A DNA stretch of 64,000 bases from Butyrivibrio sp. LC3010 (GTDB taxonomy: Bacteria > Bacillota > Clostridia > Lachnospirales > Lachnospiraceae), in contig NZ_AUJU01000010.1 in assembly GCF_000424385.1 (NCBI RefSeq), positions 62,001 to 126,000 of the forward strand. Direction: 5' to 3'. Below are positions 18,146-27,039 of the stretch, piece after piece. The notes beneath the pieces were generated by a model. That model had not been told where the DNA came from. It did not search any database and saw only the letters and a list, made by a program, of their open reading frames with translations. Each line of letters starts with the position of its first letter. Position 1 is the first letter of the stretch. The translations under genes and the position numbers were made by a program.

Positions 18146-18604
18146 ATGAAGAGAAATATGCTTAAAAAAATCGTGGTAGTATTTTCTGCAACTGTTATGG
18201 CAGGAGCGTTTATTGCGGGATGCGGGAAGCTCAGTGCAAAGCCTGCTTACATAGAAAAAGGAGTATATTACAACTATGCAAAGGACGATGTGAATCCGGA
18301 CAAGACCTATTTCTATGTATTTGTAGAAGATGATCACGGACATTCAGAAGATCCCACAAATGGCGCAGGATTACCATTTGACTATGTGCAGGAAGATGGC
18401 AAGATAAAATTCCGTTTCGGTGGAGTGACAGAGGATTGGGATACTTTCGAAGTTACATCTGCTGATCATGGCATTATAACCGGACATTTTAAGAATGGTC
18501 GTGAAATGGTATTTGAACCTGTTCCGGGAGTTGATCCCGCTACTTTTGATGGTGAAGTGTTTATCAATCAGCAGGGCAGCAGTGTAGAGGATACTGCCGA
18601 ATGA
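18146..18604 (+). CDS. Small secreted lipoprotein, function unknown
   Basis: 152 residues. A lysine-rich N-terminus, a hydrophobic segment and the lipobox-like IAGC (Cys27 or close) indicate a lipid-anchored surface protein. The mature part is acidic and contains a duplicated-looking beta-type region with FVEDDHGHSED near 68. I recognise no family. AAGGGGGAA precedes the ATG. It is monocistronic, closed by the terminator at 18679-18714. Confidence 0.75.
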   Translation: MKRNMLKKIVVVFSATVMAGAFIAGCGKLSAKPAYIEKGVYYNYAKDDVNPDKTYFYVFVEDDHGHSEDPTNGAGLPFDYVQEDGKIKFRFGGVTEDWDTFEVTSADHGIITGHFKNGREMVFEPVPGVDPATFDGEVFINQQGSSVEDTAE

Positions 18605-18678
18605 TAGAACCGGTGGCGCTGATTTCTTTGGAGAAACAGGAAACAATACTTATGTAAAAAATTTTTATCATATGGGGT

Positions 18679-18714
18679 AAGGGCTTCTAAAAAATGTAGA
18701 AGTCCTTATTTTTT
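18679..18714 (+). terminator. Rho-independent terminator after the lipoprotein gene
   Basis: AAGGGCTTCTA and TAGAAGTCCTT pair around an AAAAATG-type loop and are followed by ATTTTTT. Confidence 0.88.
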
Positions 18715-18786
18715 CGTTGATTACAATATGCTCACGTGGTAAAATATAAAATAGTTTAGATAAAGCTAAAGCAATGTGAGATATTT

Positions 18787-19032
18787 ATGGACACAAGAGT
18801 ATGCAGGCACTGCCTTCTGAGGGATTTGGAAGGCGATGAAAAGGAAATGATTCAAAAATACCGGGATGCCATTGATCCGGAGGATAGGGTATCAGAGGCA
18901 GTCTATGAGAGCAGGCTTAAGGTATGCACCGAATGTGATAAATTATCAAGCGGGACCTGCCTTGCATGCGGCTGTTATGTGGAACTTCGGGCACTTGGCA
19001 TTGTATCTCGTTGTCCAAAGAAAAAATGGTAA
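18787..19032 (+). CDS. DUF6171-type small cysteine-rich protein
   Basis: 81 residues with eight cysteines in paired arrangement: CRHC (6-9), then CTEC (47-50), CLACGC (58-63) and a last Cys near 77. The pairs suggest a zinc ribbon or knuckle. It resembles the Lachnospiraceae family DUF6171, whose role is unknown. It is only 28 bases upstream of the GH51 gene and probably co-transcribed with it. Confidence 0.75.
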   Translation: MDTRVCRHCLLRDLEGDEKEMIQKYRDAIDPEDRVSEAVYESRLKVCTECDKLSSGTCLACGCYVELRALGIVSRCPKKKW

Positions 19033-19060
19033 TAGTCAAAGAACTAAGGAGGAGAAAGCA

Positions 19061-20581
19061 TTGGCTAAACTGGTAATCAATAACGAAAGCAAAAAGTCTA
19101 AAATTGCACCTGAAATCTACGGACATTTTTCCGAGCATCTTGGAAGATGTATCTATGAAGGACTTTATGTAGGTGAGAACTCTGATATTCCGAATGTAAA
19201 CGGAATGAGAACAGACGTGGTAGAAGCTCTAAAGGAGATGAAAATACCGGTACTTCGCTGGCCGGGTGGATGCTTTGCTGACGAGTATCACTGGATGGAC
19301 GGAATCGGTCCTAAGGAAAAGAGAAAGAAGATGATCAACACACACTGGGGCGGTGTTGTTGAGGATAACAGCTTTGGTACACATGAGTATTTTGAACTTG
19401 CAAAGCAGCTTGGATGCAAGACCTATGTTAACGCCAATCTTGGTTCAGGTACTGTAAGAGAGATGAGCGAGTGGGTTGAATACATGACCTTCAACGGTGT
19501 GTCACCTATGGCTGATTTGCGTAAAGAGAATGGTCATGAGGAGCCCTGGACAGTAGACTACCTCGGCGTTGGTAATGAGAACTGGGGCTGCGGTGGTAAC
19601 ATGAGACCCACATTCTACGCAGATGAATACAGAAGATATCAGACCTATGTAAGAAATTATAATGGCGCTAAGCCTATTTCCAAAATCTGCTGCGGACCTA
19701 ATGTAGATGATTATAATTGGACAGAAAAAGTTCTGGAGACCTGCTTTGACCATACACCTGCGCACTTCCATGGCTTTATGGATGGTCTCTCACTTCATTA
19801 CTATACACTTCCTGAAACAGAGGGTGACTGGAACTTCAAGGGATCAGCTACTAACTTCACAGAGGAAGTATTCTACCAGACTCTTAAGAGAAGCTTCTAC
19901 ATGGATGAACTCATTAAGAGACATGGCGCAATCATGGATAAATATGATCCTGAGAAGAAGATTGGCCTTATGGTTGATGAGTGGGGTATCTGGACTGATG
20001 TTGAGCCCGGAACAAATCCCGGATTCCTTTATCAGCAGAATACAATGCGTGATGCTCTTGTTGCCGGCATGAACCTTAACCTGTTCAATAAGCATTCAGA
20101 TCGTGTGAAGATGGCATGTATCGCTCAGCTTATAAACGTTCTGCAGTCAGTTATGCTTACTGATGGCGAGAAGATGATCAAGACACCTACATACTATGTA
20201 TTTAAGATGTTCAAGGATCATCAGGATGCAACACTTCTTTCCAGCGAGCTGCTTAATAACAGTACAGTTGGTGCTGATAAGAACGAGCTTCCCAAGATTT
20301 TCGAATCTGTTTCAGAGAACGAAAATGGTGTTATAACAATCACACTTACAAACAACTCTCTTGAAGCTGCTGAGGATATTGAAGTTGTTCTCACTAAGGA
20401 TGGCGCTGCTTATAATGTTTCTGCTGCAACTGTTGTAACAGGCAAAATGGCAGATCATAACACATTTGAGAATCCTGAGGTTGTTAAGGAAGCAGAGTTC
20501 AAGGATTATAGCAAGACTGAAAACGGAATTAGTGTAAAGATTCCTGCATGTTCAGTACTTATGCTTCAGCTTAAAAAATAA
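19061..20581 (+). CDS. Alpha-L-arabinofuranosidase, GH51
   Basis: 506 residues from a TTG start at 19061, which follows AGGAGGAG at ideal spacing; the frame is open further upstream but lacks a site there. Intracellular enzyme removing L-arabinofuranose from arabinoxylan or arabinan oligosaccharides. The acid/base Glu is in GNENWG (about residue 175), the nucleophile in MVDEWGIW (about 307), and the conserved [12 protein letters not shown] is near 67. A C-terminal beta-sandwich ends at 506. It pairs functionally with the feruloyl esterase at 12500. Confidence 0.95.
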   Translation: MAKLVINNESKKSKIAPEIYGHFSEHLGRCIYEGLYVGENSDIPNVNGMRTDVVEALKEMKIPVLRWPGGCFADEYHWMDGIGPKEKRKKMINTHWGGVVEDNSFGTHEYFELAKQLGCKTYVNANLGSGTVREMSEWVEYMTFNGVSPMADLRKENGHEEPWTVDYLGVGNENWGCGGNMRPTFYADEYRRYQTYVRNYNGAKPISKICCGPNVDDYNWTEKVLETCFDHTPAHFHGFMDGLSLHYYTLPETEGDWNFKGSATNFTEEVFYQTLKRSFYMDELIKRHGAIMDKYDPEKKIGLMVDEWGIWTDVEPGTNPGFLYQQNTMRDALVAGMNLNLFNKHSDRVKMACIAQLINVLQSVMLTDGEKMIKTPTYYVFKMFKDHQDATLLSSELLNNSTVGADKNELPKIFESVSENENGVITITLTNNSLEAAEDIEVVLTKDGAAYNVSAATVVTGKMADHNTFENPEVVKEAEFKDYSKTENGISVKIPACSVLMLQLKK

Positions 20582-20652
20582 TATATTAGAAGTCAAAAAC
20601 ATTCAGAATCCGCTAATTTACTGAGTAAATTGCTACTTCTAAAGTAAAAAAT

Positions 20653-20697
20653 GCTCCACCGGGCTTGGTAGAATCCTGCCCGGTGGAGCTTATTTTT
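20653..20697 (+). terminator. Rho-independent terminator after the GH51 gene
   Basis: Perfect 12-bp stem GCTCCACCGGGC/GCCCGGTGGAGC (20653-20664, 20678-20689) followed by TTATTTTT. Confidence 0.92.
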
Positions 20698-20768
20698 AAA
20701 AATGATCAGTGGGTAGGGGAGAAGTCCGTAAGACATTGCACAGTTTCCTGTTTCCATAAGACTGCTGA

Positions 20769-20912
20769 GTTACTGTTCAGACAGCTCTGCGCACTTGCTG
20801 CGCTGAGCGTGAGAATGTTCTACGTCTTGAATATAGGATTTGCCCCTTTGCCGAAGGCAACTGGAATGGGCAAATCCAGTTGCTGTGAGCACCGTAAGGT
20901 GTGAACAGTAAC
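20769..20912. mobile_element. MITE-like 144-bp element with terminal inverted repeats and 8-bp duplication
   Basis: The termini are perfect 11-bp inverted repeats GTTACTGTTCA (20769-20779) and TGAACAGTAAC (20902-20912). They are flanked by the direct repeat ACTGCTGA on both sides (20761-20768, 20913-20920), as a target-site duplication would be. Inside is a second perfect 10-bp stem GGATTTGCCC/GGGCAAATCC (20836-20845, 20868-20877) enclosing a TTGCC-GAA-GGCAA hairpin, plus a CACC-GTAA-GGTG hairpin. It encodes nothing. No transposase is in the window. Confidence 0.7.
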
Positions 20913-20950
20913 ACTGCTGAAACTTAGTAGAATTTTATTCGTAATCACGT

Positions 20951-20979
20951 TTGACGCTGCAAGAGTTTTGTGTTATCTT
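20951..20979 (+). promoter_or_regulatory. Promoter of the iron/cobalamin-type ABC operon
   Basis: TTGACG (20951-20956), 17 bases, TATCTT (20974-20979). Transcription would begin close to 20986, at the base of the leader hairpin. Confidence 0.5.
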
Positions 20980-20984
20980 TTCTT

Positions 20985-21046
20985 GCGACCGAATGCTTTT
21001 ATCTTTTTATTAATAATGGCATTTTGAATTCAGAGAGGTCGGTCGC
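20985..21046 (+). promoter_or_regulatory. 5' leader hairpin of the iron/cobalamin-type ABC operon
   Basis: GCGACCGA (20985-20992) and TCGGTCGC (21039-21046) pair perfectly, with AATGC/GCATT able to pair inside. It ends 13 bases before the ribosome-binding site. I see no B12 box or other known riboswitch core; it may protect the mRNA 5' end or modulate translation. Confidence 0.45.
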
Positions 21047-21068
21047 TCTCAGAAAAGAGGAGAACAAT

Positions 21069-22223
21069 ATGAAAAAAAGACTTGTAGCAATGATCATGGG
21101 ATGCATGCTTGCTGTAACAGCAGTAGGCTGCGGCGGATCAAAAACTGCTGAGACAGTAGAAAACACTGAGGCAGCAGAGGAGACTGCTGAAGCCGGAAAT
21201 GAGGAAGAAGCAGACGCTGGAGAATCAGAGGACGGAGCTTTAGAGGAAAATGCAGAGGAAACAGAGGATGCTGCTTTAGAGGAAAATGCAGAGGAAGCAG
21301 AGGCTTCAAAAGAGGCCGCAACAGAAGGTGAAGAAGCAGAAGCAGGCTCATTTACAGACAGATCAGGTAATGAGATTACACTTCCTGAAAAAGCAGAAGC
21401 TATTATTTCCATGGCTCCTTCAACAACACAGGTTCTTATTGACCTTGGTCTTGGTGATAAAATCGTAGCTTGTGATACTTATTCATATGCAAGTTTTGAA
21501 TCTGAGCTTAATGCAGACATTCCTCAGTTTGATATGATGACACCTGATCAGGAGCAGATTATAGCTCTTGGCGCAGATATCATTTTCACATCAGGAATGA
21601 GTGCCAGCGGCGGTACAGATGTGTTTGAAGCAGTTCGTGAATCAGGTGCCTGCGTTGCAGATATTCCAAGCAGCGCATCTCTTGCAGATATTGAGAAGGA
21701 CATCGAATTCATAGGTGAATGTGTAGGTAAAGAGTCTGAGGCAGAGTCAATTGTTAATCTTATGCAGACCAAGATTGATGAGCTCGCAGAGATTGGTAAG
21801 TCAATTCCTGAAGAAGAGAAGAAGACTGTTCTTTTTGAACTTTATACACCTTCTGCTGAGAATCCTATGATCTATACAGCAGGAAAGGGCACATATATCA
21901 ACGAAATGCTTGAAGTTATCGGCGCTAAAAATGTAGCCGAGTCAGAGGCTGACCAGTGGCCTGCTCTTTCAGAGGAATCAGCCGTAGCTTCCAATCCTGA
22001 TGTTATTCTTACCGCAGATATGTATACACCTGATGTGATTAATACTATACTGTCAATGAAGGGTTGGGAAAACGTAAATGCCGTTGTAAACAAAGAGGTA
22101 TATCAGCTTGATGGAGATGCTGTAAATCGTCCTAACCACCACGTAATAGATGCCATGATCGAGATGGCTACATCTATTTATCCTGACAAGTATTCAGACG
22201 AAGCTCTTGACGATGCTGCATAA
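21069..22223 (+). CDS. Iron-siderophore/cobalamin-type ABC transporter substrate-binding lipoprotein
   Basis: 384 residues from the ATG at 21069 (AAGAGGAG upstream). The signal peptide ends in a lipobox AVGC (Cys19). A strongly acidic linker of about 70 residues follows and contains an internal tandem repeat of ALEENAEE-type units. The binding domain (about 95-384) is the two-lobed FecB/BtuF type, with IISMAPSTTQVLIDLGLGDK near its start and conserved RPNHHVIDAM near the end. Ligand (ferric siderophore, haem or cobalamin) is undecided. The permease and ATPase genes follow. Confidence 0.88.
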   Translation: MKKRLVAMIMGCMLAVTAVGCGGSKTAETVENTEAAEETAEAGNEEEADAGESEDGALEENAEETEDAALEENAEEAEASKEAATEGEEAEAGSFTDRSGNEITLPEKAEAIISMAPSTTQVLIDLGLGDKIVACDTYSYASFESELNADIPQFDMMTPDQEQIIALGADIIFTSGMSASGGTDVFEAVRESGACVADIPSSASLADIEKDIEFIGECVGKESEAESIVNLMQTKIDELAEIGKSIPEEEKKTVLFELYTPSAENPMIYTAGKGTYINEMLEVIGAKNVAESEADQWPALSEESAVASNPDVILTADMYTPDVINTILSMKGWENVNAVVNKEVYQLDGDAVNRPNHHVIDAMIEMATSIYPDKYSDEALDDAA

Positions 22224-22320
22224 AAAGTCATATCTGATTACGGAACTCTGCACTACCTGCCGGGTTCGTGAGAATATGATACAATAAGCAAATTCCAATT
22301 TTGAGGAAATAAGCTGATCT

Positions 22321-23352
22321 ATGAATATTAACAGTGATAAAACTGCACTAAAAATGTTGACTGCCAGCCTTGTCGGGCTGGCAGCACTTATAGTGGGAAT
22401 TTGTGCCGGAAGTGTAAGCATTGCGCTGCAGGACACGTTCTCGATTATACAGGCGAAGCTTTTTGGAGGAACCCTCAGTTCCTCTGTTGATGCTTCGCTT
22501 GTTTCTATTTTATGGGAAATAAGGATTCCAAGAGCTTTATGTGCCTTTTTGATAGGAGGAGCACTGGCTGTAAGCGGAGCAGTGATACAGGCCATTTTGC
22601 AAAATCCTCTGGCATCTTCATATACTCTTGGAGTATCATCAGGAGCCTGCCTTGGAGCAGCGGTGATAATAATAACAGGAGTGGGGAGCACAGCTTTGGG
22701 ATATATATTGCTTCCTCTCACAGGCTTTTTATGTGGACTTTTTACCGTGATTCTCGTGATACTCATTGCTTCCAGGCTGGATTCCGGTTTTAAGAATCAT
22801 ACTATCATTCTGTTCGGAATGGTCTTTTCATTATTTGTTAATGCGCTTCTGACCATGATAAGTGCTCTGAATAAGGAGCATATGCAAAGACTTGTGCTAT
22901 GGCAGATGGGCACATTTTCGGGAAGACGTTTTGCACATGTGGCGGTTATATTCGGCTTTGTTGTTGCAGGCGTGGTTTTGATGCTTTTTAGGAGCAGAGA
23001 GCTTGATCTTATGTCCTTTGGAGATGAAGAAGCTGCTGCAGTGGGAGTTGATACCAGGAAAAATAAGATAATCCTTTTGGTGCTTGCATCTTTATTGACA
23101 GGAATCTCCGTATGTTTTACCGGAGTAATAGGATTTGTGGATCTTGTAATACCGCATATAGTCAGAAAAATATTCGGATCAACACACATTATTGTACTTC
23201 CGATGTGCCTTATTTTGGGCGGAGCATTTATGACTCTGTGTGATCTTTTGGCAAGAACACTTCTAGCTCCTCAGGAAATACCAATCGGTGCAATAACAGC
23301 ACTCGTAGGGGCACCATTTTTCCTTTGGGTATATTTTAAGGGGAGGACATGA
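22321..23352 (+). CDS. FecCD/BtuC-type ABC transporter permease
   Basis: 343 residues with about ten membrane helices. Visible family blocks are LWEIRIPRALCAFLIGGALA (residues 62-81), NPLASSYTLGVSSGA near 95 and the ATPase-coupling loop GVIGFVDLVIPHIVR near 262. It sits between the binding protein and ATPase genes; the last bases overlap the ATPase start (ATGA). It forms the homodimeric transmembrane channel of the importer. Confidence 0.95.
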   Translation: MNINSDKTALKMLTASLVGLAALIVGICAGSVSIALQDTFSIIQAKLFGGTLSSSVDASLVSILWEIRIPRALCAFLIGGALAVSGAVIQAILQNPLASSYTLGVSSGACLGAAVIIITGVGSTALGYILLPLTGFLCGLFTVILVILIASRLDSGFKNHTIILFGMVFSLFVNALLTMISALNKEHMQRLVLWQMGTFSGRRFAHVAVIFGFVVAGVVLMLFRSRELDLMSFGDEEAAAVGVDTRKNKIILLVLASLLTGISVCFTGVIGFVDLVIPHIVRKIFGSTHIIVLPMCLILGGAFMTLCDLLARTLLAPQEIPIGAITALVGAPFFLWVYFKGRT

Positions 23353-24182
23353 TGGAAAATAGTATTATTGAACTTCAAAATGTTTTCTCCGGCTATGAAA
23401 AGAAAAAAAGAGGAATTCCGGACGAGAGCAGGATGGTAGTAAAGGATATTTCTCTTAAGATAACAGAAGGTCACTGTGTGAGCTTCCTTGGGGCAAACGG
23501 TTGTGGAAAAACCACGCTTTTAAGGACTATAGCCGGTATGCTTCCGGCCTATGGCAGAATCAAAATTGATGGGAAAGATGCAGAAAAGCTTTCGAGAAAA
23601 GAAATAGCCAGATATATCGCCTTTTTGTCCCAGATGTCCCAGGTTTATTTTTCGTACAGCGTATATGAGACAGTGATGCATGGAAGATATGTCCATGGGA
23701 GCTCATTCTTCTCGGATAATAAGGAAAATGATAAGGAGATAGTTGAGGAAACTCTTGAAACTCTTGGGCTTAAGGATATTGTAAAAAAGCAGATAACTAC
23801 CCTTTCAGGTGGTCAGCTTCAGAGAGTCATGCTGGCAAGATGTATAGCTCAGAGAAGTCCTGTGCTGATTTTGGATGAACCTATGAATCATCTTGATATG
23901 AAGGTTCAATCCGAGTTTATGGAATATCTTATGGAGTGGAGGAAAAATCCTGTAAAGCTAAGCGGTGGAAGGGAGTATAAGCCGACAATGATCGGGGTAT
24001 TTCATGACCTTAGTACCGCTGCTTATCTGGCTGACGATATGGTTCTCATAAGAGAAGGAAGACTTCTTGGATATGGGAGAAAAGAAGAAATGCTAAATGC
24101 GTCGCTATTGCAGAAGACCTACGGCTTTGATGTGGCAGGATTTTTGGACAGGTTCAGAGGAGAGCTTAAGATAGAGGATTAA
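23349..24182 (+). CDS. FecE/BtuD-type ABC transporter ATP-binding protein
   Basis: 277 residues. Walker A is GANGCGKTT (about residue 49), the ABC signature LSGGQLQR near 151 and Walker B VLILDEPMNHLD near 170. The start is ATG 23349 or the adjacent ATG 23352; GGGGAGG is right before both. It energises uptake through the preceding permease. An unusual insert of about 12 residues (WRKNPVKLSGGREYKPT) lies between Walker B and the switch His. Confidence 0.95.
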   Translation: MMENSIIELQNVFSGYEKKKRGIPDESRMVVKDISLKITEGHCVSFLGANGCGKTTLLRTIAGMLPAYGRIKIDGKDAEKLSRKEIARYIAFLSQMSQVYFSYSVYETVMHGRYVHGSSFFSDNKENDKEIVEETLETLGLKDIVKKQITTLSGGQLQRVMLARCIAQRSPVLILDEPMNHLDMKVQSEFMEYLMEWRKNPVKLSGGREYKPTMIGVFHDLSTAAYLADDMVLIREGRLLGYGRKEEMLNASLLQKTYGFDVAGFLDRFRGELKIED

Positions 24183-24201
24183 ATTTAGCTTGTGTAAAAA
24201 T

Positions 24202-24288
24202 CGCTAAGTACTATGCTCAAGCAAAAGCCCCGGCAGCGAAGAGAAAGCTCTTGCTGTTCGGGGCTTTACTTACGTATAGTACTTAGCG
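24202..24288. terminator. Long multi-segment hairpin between convergent genes
   Basis: The outer stem CGCTAAGTACTAT/ATAGTACTTAGCG is 13 bp and perfect (24202-24214, 24276-24288). The middle stem AAAGCCCCG/CGGGGCTTT and inner stem CAGC-AAGAG/CTCTT-CTG continue it. It lies between the plus-strand ATPase gene and a minus-strand gene, so it probably serves as a bidirectional terminator, though the T runs are short. Confidence 0.65.
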
Positions 24289-24326
24289 GAATTTTAAGTA
24301 CCTGACTGGACTTTTGTGTTTACAAA

Positions 24327-24986
24327 TTACCATCTGTAAGCGGTGTAGTATGTTTCGTAGTGGTCTGCACCTTCAGGAATGGAGAGATCCTTAATGACTG
24401 TCTCACCTGCAAGTACGTTATAGTTGCTGTTTACGATATATGAATCCTCGAAACCTACAAGCTTATCTGAGGCGTCAAAGAACAGTGTTGATGCCTGAAT
24501 TGTGCTTAGATCCTCTGAGCCATTATTGGTTGCCTGAAGAATCAGCTTGCCGTTACTTGCTACATTTGCCTGCAATGTAACATCCTTAAATCCGGGATGG
24601 ATATAATCAGATTCCTCCCAGCTTATTTTGTATGAATAATCTGTAGCGTCTTCAGAGTCGAGGAAAAGAGCATAAAGTACAAATTCCTGACCACCTGTGA
24701 CATATGCTGTATAAGATGAGCCTGTCTCCAGAATGCCGCCGTCCTTATCATAGCTTACGGTATCCCAGGATACATCCAGATCAGTGTCCGTTGTATTATG
24801 ACATACAGCTATATAATATTTATAGCCATATTCTGATGAAAATTCATAGGACTGCTCAACTTCAATAGCGTCATCTGTAGCTATGCCGCCTGCCTCTGCT
24901 ACGGAATCTGCTGATGCAGCCAGTACAGTATTGCTAAATAACATAAGAATTAATAGTGATGCGCCAAATGATTTTAGTATTTTCAT
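24327..24986 (-). CDS. Secreted protein, function unknown
   Basis: 219 residues with a standard signal peptide (MKILKSFGASLLILMLF then cleavage near VLAASA). The mature protein is acidic and rich in beta-type sequence; two similar halves may each form a beta-sandwich (about 45-120 and 125-219). I know no family for it. Its 5' leader, including the ribosome-binding site, is nearly identical to the region before the sugar-binding lipoprotein gene at 26938. Confidence 0.72.
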   Translation of the reverse strand: MKILKSFGASLLILMLFSNTVLAASADSVAEAGGIATDDAIEVEQSYEFSSEYGYKYYIAVCHNTTDTDLDVSWDTVSYDKDGGILETGSSYTAYVTGGQEFVLYALFLDSEDATDYSYKISWEESDYIHPGFKDVTLQANVASNGKLILQATNNGSEDLSTIQASTLFFDASDKLVGFEDSYIVNSNYNVLAGETVIKDLSIPEGADHYETYYTAYRW

Positions 24987-24994
24987 AAGTTAAT

Positions 24995-25079
24995 CCTCCT
25001 TGTGTATTGGCACGATTACTTCGTAATCCTGCCCTATCGGTGGAACCATTCCGAATCATGACTTTTTCATGACGGTTCC
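24995..25079 (-). repeat. Leader element, copy 1: two GAA-triloop hairpins before the ribosome-binding site
   Basis: On the minus strand GGAACC(G/A)T...ATGGTTCC forms an outer stem around TCATGA...TCATGA. A second hairpin GGCA-GATTAC-GAA-GTAATC-TGCC follows, then AATACACAAGGAGG. It is nearly identical over about 80 bases to 26946-27034. Confidence 0.75.
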
Positions 25080-25229
25080 GATCAGTTGGTCGGATAAATC
25101 CTAATTCTAATTATCACTAAGGCATATGTACCAGAGATGTCCATTGTCTTTATTTTTTATAAAATAATAATGAAAAATGTGATAAGATTAAGCAGTCAAA
25201 TATGACTTAATTTGGAGGAGATTTTAGTT

Positions 25230-25802
25230 ATGGCTCAACTGTATTTTAGGTATGGTGCAATGGGGTCATCCAAGACTGCAAATGCACTAATGGTTAACTA
25301 CAACTATCATGAGAGAGGGAAAAATTCCATAATATTAAAGCCGGGACTCGAAAACAGAGACGGGGCTACGATCATCAGATCAAGGATCGGGCTTCAGGCT
25401 GAATGTATGCTGGTGGAAGATTTTTTTGATGAGTATAGAAGAAAGCATAAGATGATAGAAAAATATGATGCTATCATCGTGGATGAGGCTCAGTTCCTTA
25501 CAGCTGAGCAGGTGGATATGCTTTCGGATATAGTAGATTTTGATAAAGTTCCTGTCATCTGCTACGGACTTCGCACAGACTTTCAGGAGAAGTTTTTCCC
25601 GGGATCTGCAAGACTTATGGAGATTGCAGATAAAATAGAGGAAGTGAAGACAGTTTGCTGGTGCGGAAGAAAAGCTACCTGCAACGCCAGAATCTACAAC
25701 GGAAAAATTGTAAGAGACGGCGAACAGGTCTTCATGGGCGGCAATGAAAGCTACATCGCCCTTTGCCGCAAGCACTTTAAAAAGGGCAAGCTTACGATAT
25801 GA
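25230..25802 (+). CDS. tdk: Thymidine kinase
   Basis: 190 residues from the ATG at 25230, which follows GGAGGAG; the ATG at 25212 precedes that site and is unlikely. Phosphorylates thymidine for dTTP salvage. P-loop GAMGSSKT at residues 9-16, VDEAQFLT near 86 (Walker B and catalytic Glu), a zinc-site region CWCGRKATC (about 148-156) and a last Cys in ALCRKH. Typical type II (TK1-like) length. Confidence 0.95.
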   Translation: MAQLYFRYGAMGSSKTANALMVNYNYHERGKNSIILKPGLENRDGATIIRSRIGLQAECMLVEDFFDEYRRKHKMIEKYDAIIVDEAQFLTAEQVDMLSDIVDFDKVPVICYGLRTDFQEKFFPGSARLMEIADKIEEVKTVCWCGRKATCNARIYNGKIVRDGEQVFMGGNESYIALCRKHFKKGKLTI

Positions 25803-25890
25803 CAGTAAGAAAAACCTTGCCAAATCGACTATAGACGTTCATGAGAAAATGGATTTGTTCTGACTATTTTGCCAAGTGTTCTGCTTAAAT

Positions 25891-25935
25891 AAAAAACCAC
25901 CCGAAAGTACTAAGTACACATCTCGGGTGGTTTTT
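25891..25935. terminator. Bidirectional terminator between tdk and the sugar-binding protein gene
   Basis: AACCACCCGA and TCGGGTGGTT pair around an 18-base loop, with an A run on the left and a T run on the right, serving both convergent genes. Confidence 0.9.
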
Positions 25936-25939
25936 GCAT

Positions 25940-26938
25940 TTAATTTATTGAAGCTGCGTTGGATTTATCAACAGGAGTAAAAGGAACCCAGACATATCGG
26001 AGGTCTTTTGTTACATATTGAACATCCTTGGCTGTGCCTGTTTTGGCAAGGGCGATAGCAACTTCGATGCAGGCTTCTCCCTGACCCTTTGCTGACTGAT
26101 ATACCGTAAACTGCATTCCACCATCCATAATGGATTGACACCCATCTACCGTTGCATCAATACCTACTACCGGGATATCGGCGGTGCTGATTCCAAGCTC
26201 GTTCATGGCCTGAACTACGCCAAGAGCCATAGAATCATTGTTGCAGATAACACAGTCATAGGGCTGATTGGTTTTAAGAAAGGTCTTGAAGCCCTCAGCA
26301 GCCTTATCTGTATCCCAATAAGCTGTATCGTTGAAAACGAAGTTTGCATTAATACCGTTCTTCTTGAAATAATTCTTGACTGATTTTGTTCTTGATACAG
26401 CTGCAGGGTGTCCAGGCTGTCCGGAGAAGAGAACTACATTAAGACTCTTGGGATTGCCAAGTGCTTTTAATACATATTCTGCCTGCATGTTTCCTGCATC
26501 CATCTCGTAGCTTCCAACATACATATATTTATTGGGTTTTAGATGATCCTCGGAAGGCTGAGTATTTGTAAAGATAATAGGCGTATCGCCTGCGATTACT
26601 TCAAGCTGCAGAGCAGTGTCTGCATCAACAGGGTTACAAATGATTGCATTGTATCCCTTTGCTGCAGCGTCTCTTATCTGGGCAACCTGATCATCAACAG
26701 TAGCGCAGGGCTCTCCTAAATCTACGACTACACCGTTCTTTTTGCCTGCATCTGCTACTGAATTCATAACCAGCTCTTTGAAATCATCTAAAGTCAGTGT
26801 GCTGAAAAACACTTTAACTCCTGATCCGTCTACAGATGCGCCGTCCGAAGAGGATTTGCTACAGCCTGTGATAGCACCTAAAGTAAGCATGCACACAGCT
26901 GCTATGCTAATTATTTTAGTAAATAAATTCTTTTTCAC
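25940..26938 (-). CDS. Sugar ABC-type substrate-binding lipoprotein (ribose/galactose type)
   Basis: 332 residues from a GTG at 26938 preceded by GAGGAGG; the longer frame to 27004 passes through the structured leader and is not credible. The signal peptide ends with the lipobox ITGC. The mature protein is a type I periplasmic-binding fold: FFSTLTLDDFKELVMNSV near residue 45, repeated IICNPVDADTA and VVGIDATVDG blocks. No permease or ATPase lies nearby; a chemoreceptor gene is immediately upstream on the same strand, so it may serve sensing rather than, or as well as, uptake. Confidence 0.88.
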   Translation of the reverse strand: MKKNLFTKIISIAAVCMLTLGAITGCSKSSSDGASVDGSGVKVFFSTLTLDDFKELVMNSVADAGKKNGVVVDLGEPCATVDDQVAQIRDAAAKGYNAIICNPVDADTALQLEVIAGDTPIIFTNTQPSEDHLKPNKYMYVGSYEMDAGNMQAEYVLKALGNPKSLNVVLFSGQPGHPAAVSRTKSVKNYFKKNGINANFVFNDTAYWDTDKAAEGFKTFLKTNQPYDCVICNNDSMALGVVQAMNELGISTADIPVVGIDATVDGCQSIMDGGMQFTVYQSAKGQGEACIEVAIALAKTGTAKDVQYVTKDLRYVWVPFTPVDKSNAASIN

Positions 26939-26945
26939 GATAAGA

Positions 26946-27034
26946 CCTCCTCTTTGTGTATTGGCACGATTACTTCGTAATCCTGCCCTATCGGTCGGAA
27001 CCATTCCGAATCATGACTTCGTCATGATGGTTCC
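26946..27034 (-). repeat. Leader element, copy 2: two GAA-triloop hairpins before the ribosome-binding site
   Basis: It fills almost the whole gap between the chemoreceptor stop (27040) and the lipoprotein start (26938). The stems GGAACCAT/ATGGTTCC, TCATGAC-GAA-GTCATGA and GATTAC-GAA-GTAATC are perfect here. Copy 1 lies at 24995-25079. Confidence 0.78.
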
Positions 27035-27039
27035 TCCTC

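Noticed and set aside
20951-21068. Cobalamin riboswitch before the FecB/BtuF-type operon
   Set aside because: No B12 box or conserved core is present; only one simple hairpin is seen.
26939-27004. Extended N-terminus of the sugar-binding lipoprotein
   Set aside because: These 22 codons cover the hairpin leader; a proper GTG start with GAGGAGG and a normal signal peptide begins at 26938.
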